Below, one piece after another: positions 53,484 through 63,253 of a stretch of DNA of 64,000 nucleotides. The notes below the pieces were generated by a model, which was given only the letters and a program-made list of their open reading frames with translations, was not told where the DNA came from and made no database searches. A program made the translations under genes and the position numbers. The stretch is taken from contig CABUNG010000010.1 in assembly GCA_902492895.1 (NCBI GenBank), forward strand, positions 4,876 through 68,875. Direction: 5' to 3'. The DNA is from an uncultured Oscillospiraceae bacterium. GTDB lineage: Bacteria > Bacillota > Clostridia > Oscillospirales > Acutalibacteraceae. Every line of letters starts with the position of its first letter. Within the stretch, counting starts at the first letter, position 1.

Positions 53484-55070
53484 TTACGTCCGGCTGAAGT
53501 CCTCGAGTATCAGGCCCTTGTTATGGTCGAGCGCCCACTGGATGTTCCAGGAGTTGGTGAACAGAAGCAGGGGCCGGCCCCGCATATCCTGCACCCGCTT
53601 GGTATCCGAGCTCAAATCGAGCGCCTTGACGTCCACATCGTCTCCGCCGATCCAGCGGATGTACTGATAAGACAGGTTCTCCATCCGGATATCCACGCCG
53701 TATTCGTTTTTCAGGCGGTATTCGAGCACGTCGAACTGCAGCGTACCCACCACGCCCACGATGACTTCTTCCATTCCGCCGCCGATCTCCTGAAAGATCT
53801 GGATGGCGCCCTCCTGTGCGATCTGGGAGGTGCCCTTGATGAACTGCTTGCGCTTCATGGTATCGGTCTGGCGCACCAAGGCGAAATGCTCCGGCGCGAA
53901 GGTCGGGATGCCTTCAAAAGTAAAGGGCGTTCCCGCCGCGCAGACCGTATCCCCAATGGAAAAGATACCGGGGTCGAAGATGCCGAGAATATCCCCCGCG
54001 TAGGCTTCCTCCACAATCTCCCGTTCCTGCGCCATCATCTGCTGCGGCTGGGACAGGCGGATCTTTTTGCCCCCCTGGACGTGAAAGACCTCCTGCCCCT
54101 TTTCAAACCGGCCTGAGCAGATGCGCATGAAGGCCACCCGGTCCCGGTGGGCCTTGTTCATATTGGCCTGGATTTTGAAAACGAAGGCGGAGAAATCCGG
54201 ACTGAAGGGATCGATATCCCCGGCCGAAGAACGGCGGGGCAGCGGCGCCGTGGTCATCTTGAGGAAATCCTCCAGGAAGGGTTCGACGCCGAAATTGGTC
54301 AGGGCCGAACCGAAAAAGACGGGTGAGAGCTTGCCGTGACGCACCTTATCGAGGTCAAAATCCCCGCCCGCGCCGTCGAGCAGCTCCACGTCGTCCTGCA
54401 GGGTGTGGTAAAGCTCTGACCCGATGGTGTTTTCGAGGGTCGGATCGTCCAGCCCGGCCTCGATCGCGGCGGCCTCGTGCCCGATGCCGTTATAGGAAAA
54501 CGAGAGCACCCGACCTTTTTCGCGTTCATACACGCCCTTGAAATTCTTGCCGGAGCCGATAGGCCAGTTGATCGGATAGGTGGCGATGCCGAGGACCTGT
54601 TCGATCTCCTGCATCAGCTCGTAAGGATCTCTGGCTTCCCGGTCCATCTTATTGATGAAGGTGAAGATCGGGATATCCCGCATCACACAAACCTTGAACA
54701 GCTTGATCGTCTGTTTTTCCACGCCCTTGGACCCGTCGATCACCATGACCGCCGAGTCGGCCGCCATCAGGGTGCGGTAAGTGTCCTCCGAGAAATCCTC
54801 GTGCCCGGGGGTGTCGAGAATATTGATGCAGTACCCATCGTAGTGGAACTGCATGACGGACGAAGTCACGGAGATTCCGCGCTGCTTTTCAATTTCCATC
54901 CAATCGGAAACCGCGTGCTTCATGGATTTTTTGCCTTTGACCATACCGGCGGCCTGAATCGCGCCTCCGTACAGAAGCAGCTTTTCCGTCAGGGTGGTTT
55001 TGCCCGCATCGGGGTGGGAGATAATGGCGAATGTACGCCGCTTTTCAATTTCATCAACAAAACTCTGCAA
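53484..55070 (-). CDS. prfC: Peptide chain release factor 3
   Basis: A 528-residue translational GTPase that recycles RF1/RF2 after termination. The G1 loop SHPDAGKTTLTEKLLLYGG, switch regions with DWMEIEKQRGISVTSSVM, G3 DTPGHEDFSEDTYRTL and G4 FINKMDREARDP are clear. I place the start at TTG 55070: GGAGG lies 9 bases before it and the length then equals the E. coli protein (529). An upstream in-frame ATG at 55109 with GGGGAG is the alternative. The leader from the promoter at 55320 is about 240 bases and holds several GC stems. Confidence 0.94.
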   Translation of the reverse strand: MQSFVDEIEKRRTFAIISHPDAGKTTLTEKLLLYGGAIQAAGMVKGKKSMKHAVSDWMEIEKQRGISVTSSVMQFHYDGYCINILDTPGHEDFSEDTYRTLMAADSAVMVIDGSKGVEKQTIKLFKVCVMRDIPIFTFINKMDREARDPYELMQEIEQVLGIATYPINWPIGSGKNFKGVYEREKGRVLSFSYNGIGHEAAAIEAGLDDPTLENTIGSELYHTLQDDVELLDGAGGDFDLDKVRHGKLSPVFFGSALTNFGVEPFLEDFLKMTTAPLPRRSSAGDIDPFSPDFSAFVFKIQANMNKAHRDRVAFMRICSGRFEKGQEVFHVQGGKKIRLSQPQQMMAQEREIVEEAYAGDILGIFDPGIFSIGDTVCAAGTPFTFEGIPTFAPEHFALVRQTDTMKRKQFIKGTSQIAQEGAIQIFQEIGGGMEEVIVGVVGTLQFDVLEYRLKNEYGVDIRMENLSYQYIRWIGGDDVDVKALDLSSDTKRVQDMRGRPLLLFTNSWNIQWALDHNKGLILEDFSRT

Positions 55071-55319
55071 ACCGATGATCCTCCATCTTCCGGCTAACCG
55101 GTCATTCATTGGGTCTCCCCTATGCATTCGCCCCATAAGGGAACGAATCCAGCCGCCCCGCCGCTCGGACCCCCGCCTTCCTATAACGGAAGAAGAGGTA
55201 ATAGCGAGGCGGAAAGTCCCGTCCCCTATCTTTCCGGGAAAATCGGCAGGAACGCCGATGCCGGAACCAGCGGCTTTATCAGGGCCTGAAGCCCACGGGA
55301 GTTGGGCGGTCATTATAGT

Positions 55320-55348
55320 ATTTTACCTGTTTTTGGAGGAATAATCAA
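55320..55348 (-). promoter_or_regulatory. Promoter of prfC, overlapping the cca stop codon
   Basis: Minus strand TTGATT (55348-55343), 17 bp, TAAAAT (55325-55320); a second -10-like TATAAT follows shortly after. The -35 contains the cca stop codon. Confidence 0.5.
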
Positions 55349-56688
55349 GATTTTTCTAAGGATCCGTACCCGTCTTTGAGTACGCGGAGCAGGACCTCCC
55401 GATCGTTGGGCCATACGCCGTCGATAACGGCCTCGGTCAAAGCGGCGAGCGCTTTTCCGACCGCCGGGCCTTCCGGAACACCGGCGGCCATGGCGTCACG
55501 GCCGTCCACCGCCAGATCCCGGACGGAAAAACAGGCGCCTTCGGCGATCACCCGATTGAGGCAGTCCTCCACGCCGTCCACGGCGGAAAGAGAGACGGGA
55601 ACCACGGCGGGGGCGTGCCCTCTCGCATCTCCCCGCTTGACTTCGAGCAGCATGCGGAACCCCTCTTCCCCGAGCCGGCCCAGCCATCGCTTGACCGCGG
55701 GCGGTTCGGGCGGGATCGGGGTATCGTGATATTTAACCAGCCGGATGACCGTCTCCATCGTTTTTCGATCGTATTTGAGGGCGTGCAGGGTTTCTTCCGC
55801 CAACGCGGCGCTCACCGATGCGTGGCCGTAAAAATGGCCGCGGCCCTCCTCGTCGATGGTATACCGGGCGGGTTTGCCGGCGTCGTGCAGAAGCAGCGCC
55901 AGCCGGACGGGCAGATCCGGGACGGATGCGCCAACGGCCGCGGCCGTATGCTGCCAAACATCGAGATGATGGTAAACGCTGTGCTGTTCGAACCCAACCA
56001 TCGGAGAGATGAAGGGCAGAAAAACGGCCAGGACATCGGGATAGTCTGTGAGGATGCTCTCGGCACCCGCGGCCGTCAGAAGGCGGTCCAGCTCGGCACG
56101 CAGCCGTTCGGCGGCGACGAAGCCGAGCAGCGCCCGCTTATGGCGCAGAGCCGCGGCAGTGGCCGGATCGATCCGGAGTCCATACGCGGCGGCGAATCGC
56201 AGCGCCCGCATGATGCGGAGCGCGTCCTCCTCAAACCGGAGATCCGGATCACCCACGGCCCTGAGCAGCCGGTTCCACAGGTCTTTTTCCCCGCCGAACG
56301 GATCCCGCAGGCCGTGTTCCGGATGCCAGGCCATGGCATTGACGGTGAAATCCCGACGGGCGAGATCCTCCTCGATCCGGGAGACAAACCGTACCCCGTC
56401 CGGACGGCGGTGATCGCTGTAGGCGCCGTCCACCCGGTAAGTGGTGATTTCCAGCGGCATGCCGTCCAGCAAAACCGTCAGGGTGCCGTGAGCCTTCCCG
56501 GTCTCGATCACGCGAAAACCGTCGAATATGGCCTGCATCTCCTCCGGCAGCGCAGAGGTGCAGATATCCCAGTCGTGCGGCGTGAGCCCGAGCAGAGAAT
56601 CCCGTACACAGCCGCCCACGGCATACGCCTCAAAGCCATGGTCCTCCAGCATCCGGACGGCGGACGTTACCGGTGTCGGTGCCTGCAT
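55345..56688 (-). CDS. cca: CCA-adding tRNA nucleotidyltransferase with HD domain
   Basis: A 447-residue class II nucleotidyltransferase. The catalytic head has AYAVGGCVRDSLLGLTPHDWDI (GG and DxD), RRPDGVRFVSRIEEDLARRDFTVNAMA, and the base-recognition segment EEDALRIMRALRFAAAYGLRI. An HD phosphohydrolase domain follows (ALLLHDAGKPARY, YHDTPIP). It adds or repairs the 3' CCA of tRNAs; with both A- and CC-type residues plausible, I call it the full CCA enzyme. AGGAGAG precedes the ATG. Confidence 0.93.
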   Translation of the reverse strand: MQAPTPVTSAVRMLEDHGFEAYAVGGCVRDSLLGLTPHDWDICTSALPEEMQAIFDGFRVIETGKAHGTLTVLLDGMPLEITTYRVDGAYSDHRRPDGVRFVSRIEEDLARRDFTVNAMAWHPEHGLRDPFGGEKDLWNRLLRAVGDPDLRFEEDALRIMRALRFAAAYGLRIDPATAAALRHKRALLGFVAAERLRAELDRLLTAAGAESILTDYPDVLAVFLPFISPMVGFEQHSVYHHLDVWQHTAAAVGASVPDLPVRLALLLHDAGKPARYTIDEEGRGHFYGHASVSAALAEETLHALKYDRKTMETVIRLVKYHDTPIPPEPPAVKRWLGRLGEEGFRMLLEVKRGDARGHAPAVVPVSLSAVDGVEDCLNRVIAEGACFSVRDLAVDGRDAMAAGVPEGPAVGKALAALTEAVIDGVWPNDREVLLRVLKDGYGSLEKS

Positions 56689-56858
56689 CGGCCTCTCTCC
56701 TTTTCTTGTTAATTTTTGCCGATTTTATCAGTTTTCGTCATCCAGCGTTTCCCGAGACGCAAAGCAGTGCCGCGGTCCACAATAATAGCGGAATGAAACG
56801 CCGTGTGCATGGGCCGCATGGGTTTTCTTTCCATTCTTTGATGAAGCGGGGGATGCAA

Positions 56859-57035
56859 ATGGACACGTTCAGTGGTCCCGGCCTGGAGGCATATCTGCGC
56901 GGAATCCATCCGTATGACAGCGGAATCAGCCAGCTGCCAGAGGATATCCAGGAACAGATCAACGCCCACGCCGAGGAGTTCCGTACGGAAAAGGATATTC
57001 ATCAGTTTGTAGAAAATTTGGCCAGACGCGCCTGA
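56859..57035 (+). CDS. 58-residue small protein, paralogue of the next gene
   Basis: ATG 56859 follows GGGGGATGCAA (an in-frame ATG 6 bases upstream overlaps that site). The product reads MDTFSGPGLEAYLRGI, then YDSGISQLPEDIQEQINAH and TEKDIHQFVENLARRA. It is soluble, acidic, helical in look, and has no Cys or signal peptide. Its C-terminal 40 residues share the pattern LP..(I/V)QE.IN......(T).......(A/V)ENL with the gene 16 bases downstream. I do not know a function; such short LPxxVQExI proteins recur in Clostridia. Confidence 0.72.
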   Translation: MDTFSGPGLEAYLRGIHPYDSGISQLPEDIQEQINAHAEEFRTEKDIHQFVENLARRA

Positions 57036-57051
57036 CGAGGAGGGAAACACG

Positions 57052-57222
57052 ATGGATCAGAACATGAACCAGTCGCCGGTTTGCAAAAATCAGGAAATGC
57101 AGCAGTATTTCAACACCCTGCCCCAGTTTGTGCAGGAGACGATCAACCAGTCCGGACCCGAGATGAACACGGTGCAGGAACTCAAAAACTGCGCAGAAAA
57201 TCTGATGAAAAAGCAGAGCTAA
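57052..57222 (+). CDS. 56-residue small protein, tandem paralogue
   Basis: ATG 57052 follows a strong GAGGAGGGAAACACG site, and the frame ends in TAA 57222 just before a terminator. The product starts MDQNMNQSPVCKNQEMQQYF, continues NTLPQFVQETINQSG and ends ENLMKKQS. It is Gln/Asn-rich at the N-terminus, with two Cys (11 and about 47). It shares the LPxxVQExIN ... ENL pattern with the gene before it, so a local duplication is likely. Too short for many gene callers, but the ribosome site, paralogy and terminator argue that it is real. Confidence 0.75.
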   Translation: MDQNMNQSPVCKNQEMQQYFNTLPQFVQETINQSGPEMNTVQELKNCAENLMKKQS

Positions 57223-57229
57223 GACCGGG

Positions 57230-57265
57230 AAGACCGGACCGTGTGGTCCGGTCTTCGGTTTATTT
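57230..57265 (+). terminator. Intrinsic terminator of the small-protein pair
   Basis: An 11-bp stem (57230-57240 with 57245-57255), loop GTGT, followed by CGGTTTATTTT. Confidence 0.82.
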
Positions 57266-57294
57266 TAACCCGGCACCGCCGATTCCATGCGGTT

Positions 57295-59169
57295 CTACTT
57301 ATCCGCTTTTTTAACCGGAAAATAGAGCGTATAGGTCTCGTGCGCCACTTGGTAAAGCGGAACAAAGCGGAAATTGACCGGCTGATTCACCGTATGGTAT
57401 GCCGTCTGCCAACGGTCCCACTGCCGTTCGTAATCGGGCGCGAGCAAGCTTTCGGGATGTTCCGGATCCCCGCAGAGGGTGTGTTCCTCGTCCGTGAGGC
57501 CGCAGAGCGCCACCGGACCGTCCAGAAACGCCACACGATCCGGGTCATCGGGAAGCGGGTAGGCGGTCAATCCCCCAGTCAGCACCACGTGGACGGACAC
57601 CTTTTCAAAATCGCAGGGCAGTGTGACAAAACCGGTCTCATCGGCTGCCGCTTCCCGCGCCGTGCCGTCGATTTCGACGGTCATCGACCCTTTCTGCCAG
57701 GCTGGACGCCGCAGTTTTAAGCGGCCTTTCCCGCCTCCGGAGATATGGAGGAGCCAGTGCCTATCCTGCGGACGGGAAGCGATCCGGGTGTTTAGCGGGG
57801 ACGAAGCCAGATTCAGACCGACCCGGCGTTCCTCCTCGATGGTCACCGTCACGGTTCTGCCGCCGAACGACAGGGCGGCGGTGACCGGCTGATACTGCGC
57901 GATATACAGGGTATCGTCCCCCTCACGGTAAACGGTGTTGTCCATCAGCATGGTGTTGGCCTGTACGGCGGTGCAGTGGCAGCACCAAAAATGGCTCGTC
58001 TCGCTCCCCCACAGCTTATGCGCCCCCGGATTCATGGGGAGATAGTAGGCGACGATGCCGGTTTCGCGGACGGTTTCGGGTTTTTCGATACAGGTTTCGC
58101 GCACAAAGGTCTGGGCATAGACGCCGTTGTAAAGAGCTTTTTCCCAAAAATCCGCGTATTTGGCCTCCCCCGTCCAGCGGAACAGGTATTCCGCCAGCCG
58201 CATCAGGTTATACATGACGCAGTGTTCCTGGTTATGCTCCCCAAGCCGGGCCGCCTGCTTCTGCATCGGCGTGTAAATCTCACAGCAGGTCTGTCCGCCC
58301 GTGACAAAGGTCCCCCGCTCGTCGATGGCGAGTTTCCAATAGTTTTCGACGATGCGGCGGTACCGCTCCTCCCCCGTCACCTCATAGGCACGCGCCGCAC
58401 CCTGGATCTCGGGAATCGTCGCATTCGCGTGCATGTTGGTCAGGATATCCTCCCCCCGAAAAACCGGGTCGAACAGGCGGGGCCGTTCATACCGCCGCAT
58501 CAGCTCAAGATGATCAGGATCGCCGGTGACGGCATATAGATCGGCCCAAAGCTCCATCATGCCGCCGGTTTCCTCGAGATCCATCATATCCGACATCTGA
58601 TCCCTGGAGACGCTGTCCGTGAACCGGATAAACCAATCCGCACAGCCGCGCAGGACCTCCAGCGCCTGCAGGCTGCCCGCGTAGCGGTAGGCATCGAATA
58701 ATCCCATCATGGTTTTGTGGCATACATACTGGGGCGCCCAGGTCCGTTTGCCGCGGGCCAGCCAATACAGATACTTTTCCGGGATCGGAAACGCCCAGCC
58801 GCTGCCGTTTTCCTTTTGACAATGGGCAATTTCCTTCACAATACCGCCGACCCGCACACGCAGAAGCTCATCTTCGTATAAAAACACGAATCGGGATGCG
58901 GCCGACAGCCAGTGTCCCGTAAAGGTCCCGCGGATCGGGGAAAACGGTCCATCCCATCCCCAGTGAATAGGCGGCGGTGTGCTGTTTTTGTAATGAATCA
59001 ATCCCGCTTCCTGCCGGTAATGCAGCAGCAGATTGTCATCGGTCAGCCGCATCAGATAGGCGCGGCAGTCCTGTTCCCGCTGCTTGCCTATACCGCCGTC
59101 CAGTACTGCCCGGCTGCGTTCCAACATCCTAACCGCCTCCTGTTTCCGTTCCTGTTCATAGTACGGCAT
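57295..59169 (-). CDS. Glycoside hydrolase family 127-like (beta-L-arabinofuranosidase type)
   Basis: A 624-residue protein of the DUF1680/GH127 class, without signal peptide. These retaining enzymes use a zinc-bound cysteine nucleophile. Visible landmarks: [59 protein letters not shown] (Glu and Cys of the site) and [14 protein letters not shown] (Cys pair), in the order seen in HypBA1. The C-terminal half is beta-rich. It probably removes an arabinofuranosyl or related sugar from imported oligosaccharides; substrate specificity is inferred. The start ATG is weakly marked by GGTGAAG. No transporter or regulator lies adjacent. Confidence 0.87.
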   Translation of the reverse strand: MPYYEQERKQEAVRMLERSRAVLDGGIGKQREQDCRAYLMRLTDDNLLLHYRQEAGLIHYKNSTPPPIHWGWDGPFSPIRGTFTGHWLSAASRFVFLYEDELLRVRVGGIVKEIAHCQKENGSGWAFPIPEKYLYWLARGKRTWAPQYVCHKTMMGLFDAYRYAGSLQALEVLRGCADWFIRFTDSVSRDQMSDMMDLEETGGMMELWADLYAVTGDPDHLELMRRYERPRLFDPVFRGEDILTNMHANATIPEIQGAARAYEVTGEERYRRIVENYWKLAIDERGTFVTGGQTCCEIYTPMQKQAARLGEHNQEHCVMYNLMRLAEYLFRWTGEAKYADFWEKALYNGVYAQTFVRETCIEKPETVRETGIVAYYLPMNPGAHKLWGSETSHFWCCHCTAVQANTMLMDNTVYREGDDTLYIAQYQPVTAALSFGGRTVTVTIEEERRVGLNLASSPLNTRIASRPQDRHWLLHISGGGKGRLKLRRPAWQKGSMTVEIDGTAREAAADETGFVTLPCDFEKVSVHVVLTGGLTAYPLPDDPDRVAFLDGPVALCGLTDEEHTLCGDPEHPESLLAPDYERQWDRWQTAYHTVNQPVNFRFVPLYQVAHETYTLYFPVKKADK

Positions 59170-59218
59170 TCTTCACCGCCTGTCAAGGCTGTTTGCCATC
59201 CCGACAAGGGGATCCGGT

Positions 59219-59248
59219 ACACACCCTTTGTCCACGTTTACATATCCT
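59219..59248 (+). promoter_or_regulatory. Sigma-K-like promoter of the collagen-type gene
   Basis: ACACAC (59219-59224), 16 bp, CATATCCT (59241-59248), compared with the sigma-K form AC-N16-CATANNNTA, lacking only the final A. The whole block recurs at 60186-60215 in front of the decayed copy, which supports it being functional. Confidence 0.55.
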
Positions 59249-59291
59249 GATAAGGGACACCAATACGTCCCCGACAAAGGAGGAAAAATCG

Positions 59292-60158
<867 letters not shown>

Positions 60159-60185
60159 TCCGACTGCCGGATTCTCGATTTGATG

Positions 60186-60215
60186 ACACACAGTTTGTCC
60201 GCCTTCGCATATTCT
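60186..60215 (+). promoter_or_regulatory. Second sigma-K-like promoter, before the decayed gene
   Basis: ACACAC (60186-60191), 16 bp, CATATTCT (60208-60215). TTTGTCC in the spacer, CTGAT and AGG after the -10 are also shared with the block at 59219-59252. Confidence 0.5.
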
Positions 60216-60218
60216 GAT

Positions 60219-60640
60219 GAGGAGGCCGAATCCAAGGGACCCATGAACAGACCGATTTCATCAGCATGACAGGACCTATCGATCCAGCAGGAGCGGACGG
60301 GCACTTCGTACCCGACGAAACCGACCGCCGCCGTCAACGGTACCAACGCTGCATTCACAGTTCCCGCTACCGGGACCTATCTGGTATCCTGTTCGGTCAG
60401 TACCACGGCGGTGCCGCTGATACTCCCGCACCCTTTTGAATGGCGCCTCTATGGCCGGCTCCACCTATGCTCCGATGTAATCGTCAGCCGCTTTGCCGCC
60501 TTCCGCATCGCCCCCCTAATATGCCACGGCTGGAATTCCAGCTTTTCGGCCTGCCCGGAACCGCCGTACGGCAGGGCGGAACGGATTCCAGTCTGAACGC
60601 GAACCGGCCGCCTAATCACTCCGATCTTCTCGCGCTGCCG
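60219..60640 (+). pseudogene. Decayed collagen-type/BclA-like spore protein gene
   Basis: After a sigma-K-like promoter and a GAGGAGG site comes a broken frame. One frame has a collagen remnant, MTGPIDPAGADG (from 60267). Another reads GTSYPTKPTAAVNGTNAAF and TVPATGTYLVSCSVSTTA (about 60297-60410), the style of BclA C-terminal domains. A third reads ASMAGSTYAPM before a stop (about 60444-60480), and then LEFQLFGLPGTAV and GGTDSSLNA resume (about 60531-60600). The pieces are in the correct order but in different frames, so at least three frameshifts or deletions have occurred. The preserved domain differs from that of the intact neighbour, so it was a second, distinct spore collagen gene. Confidence 0.75.
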
Positions 60641-60749
60641 CACACCTGCCCGGGAAGAAGGACTATCTGCGGATGACTGTTCCCCGATTCGACGAATCCA
60701 AGCCGGCTTTGTCCGGCTGCAGCGGATGCGTATCCGACCGTATAAAAAG

Positions 60750-60776
60750 CAGCGGCCGCCTTTTAGGCGGCCGCTG
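60750..60776 (-). terminator. Terminator of the 41-residue gene
   Basis: A 12-bp stem (60750-60761 with 60765-60776); on the minus strand it is followed by CTTTTTATA. It lies 23 bases after the stop codon at 60800. Confidence 0.78.
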
Positions 60777-60799
60777 TGCCGTATGCCGGTCAATCCGGA

Positions 60800-60925
60800 T
60801 CAGTCTCCGCCGGGGCCGTCCCGACGGTCACGGTCATCGGGACGCGTATTTCCGGTTTTACTGGTCCATTGGTTGTCACCCGCGGTTTTTTTGTGCGGTT
60901 TCTGATCTCTTTTCTGCGGTTCCAT
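60800..60925 (-). CDS. 41-residue hydrophilic small protein
   Basis: ATG 60925-60923 follows GGGAGGCGAAACAGG; the frame ends in TGA 60802-60800. The product starts MEPQKRDQKPHKKTAGDNQW and ends RPDDRDRRDGPGGD. It is extremely hydrophilic, with basic and acidic clusters, no Cys and no hydrophobic core. I do not recognise it. Small charged proteins of this size in sporeformers include minor spore proteins such as SspP-like ones; that is only a suggestion. It lies downstream of an amidase gene on the same strand and ends in a strong terminator. Confidence 0.65.
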   Translation of the reverse strand: MEPQKRDQKPHKKTAGDNQWTSKTGNTRPDDRDRRDGPGGD

Positions 60926-60986
60926 CCTGTTTCGCCTCCCTAGAGTCTCTGTCCTTAGGATGGACTCTCCGCGGGCGGATATGCAT

Positions 60987-61565
60987 TCAAACCGCCTGCA
61001 AATTGAGATAATCGACAATACCGTTGTAAATGCCGCGGGCGAAGCTCTGCGGATCGGTGGACAGAAGCTCCGCGTCATAGGGATTGGTCAGATACCCCAT
61101 TTCCACCAGTACCGCCGGCATCGTGGTGCGGCGCAGAACATACAATCCCGGATTGGTCCGGACGCCCCGGTTGGGCAGTCCGGTCGCATAATGAAGTCCG
61201 GACAAAATCTGTTCTCCCAGATAGTAGGCCGCGCTGCCAACACGGTAGACGTACGCTTCGCTTCCGCTGGCTGTGGTAACGGTGCTGGCATTGCAGTGGA
61301 GACTGATGAAATAGTCTGCGCCCCAGCTGTTGGCGGCATTGACACGGGCGGCCAGACTGGTCGCGTTGCTCGTGCCCAGCTGTTCGGTGGGGGAATTGCG
61401 GGACAGGCGTACCTCAAAATGCGGGTTGGCGCGCAGCAGCTCAGCCAACCGCACCCCCACTTCATAGGTAACGTCCTGTTCTCTCACGCCGTTTGCTTCG
61501 GCGCCGGCATTCGGGTTCTGCGGGTTATGTCCCTGGTCCACAAATATCTTATAAATTCGGTCCAT
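60987..61565 (-). CDS. N-acetylmuramoyl-L-alanine amidase (amidase_3)
   Basis: A 192-residue zinc amidase that cuts the bond between muramic acid and the stem peptide. KIFVDQGHNPQNPNAGAEANGVREQ supplies the first His and a Glu; ADYFISLHCNAS supplies the second His; TTMPAVLVEMGYLTNPYDAELL supplies the catalytic Glu. There is no signal peptide and no wall-binding domain, so it resembles CwlD-type or phage-like bare amidases; use in spore cortex or lysis is possible. AAAGGAGAG precedes the ATG. The next gene downstream is the 41-residue protein. Confidence 0.9.
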   Translation of the reverse strand: MDRIYKIFVDQGHNPQNPNAGAEANGVREQDVTYEVGVRLAELLRANPHFEVRLSRNSPTEQLGTSNATSLAARVNAANSWGADYFISLHCNASTVTTASGSEAYVYRVGSAAYYLGEQILSGLHYATGLPNRGVRTNPGLYVLRRTTMPAVLVEMGYLTNPYDAELLSTDPQSFARGIYNGIVDYLNLQAV

Positions 61566-61660
61566 AAGTCACTCTCCTTTTCCGCTTTTGTTCCAGTCTA
61601 TGCGGAAAGGGACGGGACGGTTTCACTTTTAACAGGGAAAGGCCATCGACTTTACGCAAA

Positions 61661-61690
61661 AGAGGAGGACATCGAACGATGTCCTCCTCT
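61661..61690 (-). terminator. Terminator of the hydrogenase gene
   Basis: A 14-bp stem (61661-61674 with 61677-61690), followed on the minus strand by TTTTGCG just after the hydrogenase stop. Confidence 0.8.
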
Positions 61691-61695
61691 GACAA

Positions 61696-63156
61696 TCAAG
61701 CGTGACGGTGCACATTGGCCGCGCCGAGCCCTTTTTCCTCATAACTGTTCCGAATGTCCTCCCGCCCGTTCAGGCGTGTCTCCAAAACCTTTTTCGATTT
61801 CTGCAGCTCATTCAGGTTGGCGGGACCGCCCATACAGCCGCCCACACAGCACATGCCTTCGATGAAATCCTCAGGCAGCTTGCCGGCTTTGAGCAGCATC
61901 AGCGCCTTACGGCATTCGTCTGCACCGTTGCACGGCAGGGCCTTGATTTCGGGAGCATCGCCCTGCTCGGCCAGAACCCGCTCCACCGCCTTGGTCACGC
62001 CGCCCGACAAGGCAAACCCCTTGCCATAGCGAGTGGCGTCTTCTTCGCCCGTTTCCTCGCCGTTTGGTTCGATGTCCTTCGCGCAGAGCATGGCGTACAG
62101 CTCTTCAAACGTCAGCGCGTAATCGAGTTCTCCGATATAGCTGCCCATTACTTCGTTTTTCTTGGCGATGCAGGGACCGACGAAGACGGTCGTCACGTCT
62201 GGGCGCTTGGTCCGGACATACCGCTCCACCGCGACCATGGGAGAGACGGTCGTGGAGACGAATTTCATCAGATCCGGAAAATGCTTACGCACCATGCTGA
62301 CGAAAGCGGGGCAGCAGCTGGAGGTGGTCGCCATCCCGGCTGCCTTGTGTTCGAGCAGTTCCTCCGCCTCGTTCACCGCGACCATATCGGCCCCCAAGGC
62401 CACCTCGTACACATCGTCGAATCCCAGGCGGCGGATCGCCGCTTTGATCTGCGGGATGGTCGCGGTGCCGAACTGACCCTCGATCGACGGGGCAATCAGC
62501 GCAACCACTTCCCGTTTCGGATCGAGCAGGGCGTCGATGACGCCGGTCATCATGGAAACATCCGATATCGCACCGAACGGACAACCGGCCACACACGCCC
62601 CGCAGTTGATGCATTTATCCGGATCGATGGTGGCAATATCGTTTTCGTCCATACTGATGGCCTTGACCGGACAGCTCCGCTTACAGGGGCGTTCGATTTC
62701 CACAATCGCGTTATACGGACAGGCGGCAACGCATTTGCCGCATTTCCGGCATTTTTCCTGATCGATGATCGCCCCTTTCGGGGTGCTGGTGATGGCACCG
62801 AACGGACAGGCCTTCTCGCACTTTTTGGCCAGGCATCCCTGACAGTTCTGCGTCACCGAAATTTTGGTGATCGGGCAGCCCTCGCAGGCGCAGGGGATCA
62901 CGTGCACCACCTGAGCGCTGTCCGCGTCGGTGTACAGCACATCGATGGGCAGCTTGCCCATGGCCATACGCACCCGCTGGCGGATGATCTCCCTTTCGCG
63001 GTACACGCAGCAGCGGAACTGGGGCTTGATCCCCTGAATGAGATCGTAGGGGATCTTCTCCTGTCCGTCGGTATAGAGGGTGCCGTCAAATGCATACGCC
63101 GCGGTCGCCTTGAGCACCTCGTGTTTGATTTGGACGATATCGGTGACGTTGTTCAT
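61696..63156 (-). CDS. Monomeric [FeFe] hydrogenase-like protein (group B type)
   Basis: A 486-residue iron-sulfur enzyme. The N-terminal 200 residues contain several ferredoxin motifs (CQGCLAKKCEKACPFG, CRKCGKCVAACPYN, CINCGACVAGCPFG). The H-cluster domain has all three cysteine signatures: TTSSCCPAFVSM (L1), VGPCIAKKNE (L2) and EGMCCVGGCMGGP (L3). The L1 form and the lack of a His-ligated cluster domain fit the less studied group B rather than the classical HydA. It could evolve or sense hydrogen. AAAGGAACG precedes the ATG. It is preceded, 97 bases away, by a SpoIIE-type phosphatase gene, a pairing noted in Clostridia. Confidence 0.9.
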   Translation of the reverse strand: MNNVTDIVQIKHEVLKATAAYAFDGTLYTDGQEKIPYDLIQGIKPQFRCCVYREREIIRQRVRMAMGKLPIDVLYTDADSAQVVHVIPCACEGCPITKISVTQNCQGCLAKKCEKACPFGAITSTPKGAIIDQEKCRKCGKCVAACPYNAIVEIERPCKRSCPVKAISMDENDIATIDPDKCINCGACVAGCPFGAISDVSMMTGVIDALLDPKREVVALIAPSIEGQFGTATIPQIKAAIRRLGFDDVYEVALGADMVAVNEAEELLEHKAAGMATTSSCCPAFVSMVRKHFPDLMKFVSTTVSPMVAVERYVRTKRPDVTTVFVGPCIAKKNEVMGSYIGELDYALTFEELYAMLCAKDIEPNGEETGEEDATRYGKGFALSGGVTKAVERVLAEQGDAPEIKALPCNGADECRKALMLLKAGKLPEDFIEGMCCVGGCMGGPANLNELQKSKKVLETRLNGREDIRNSYEEKGLGAANVHRHA

Positions 63157-63253
63157 AGATTAGATTCGTTCCTTTCCAGCGGCCGTGAAGTTCCGTTTTT
63201 AACGGAGAAAACGCGGCGATCTCCGCCGCCGGGCTTCTCTGATTTAATTTGTT

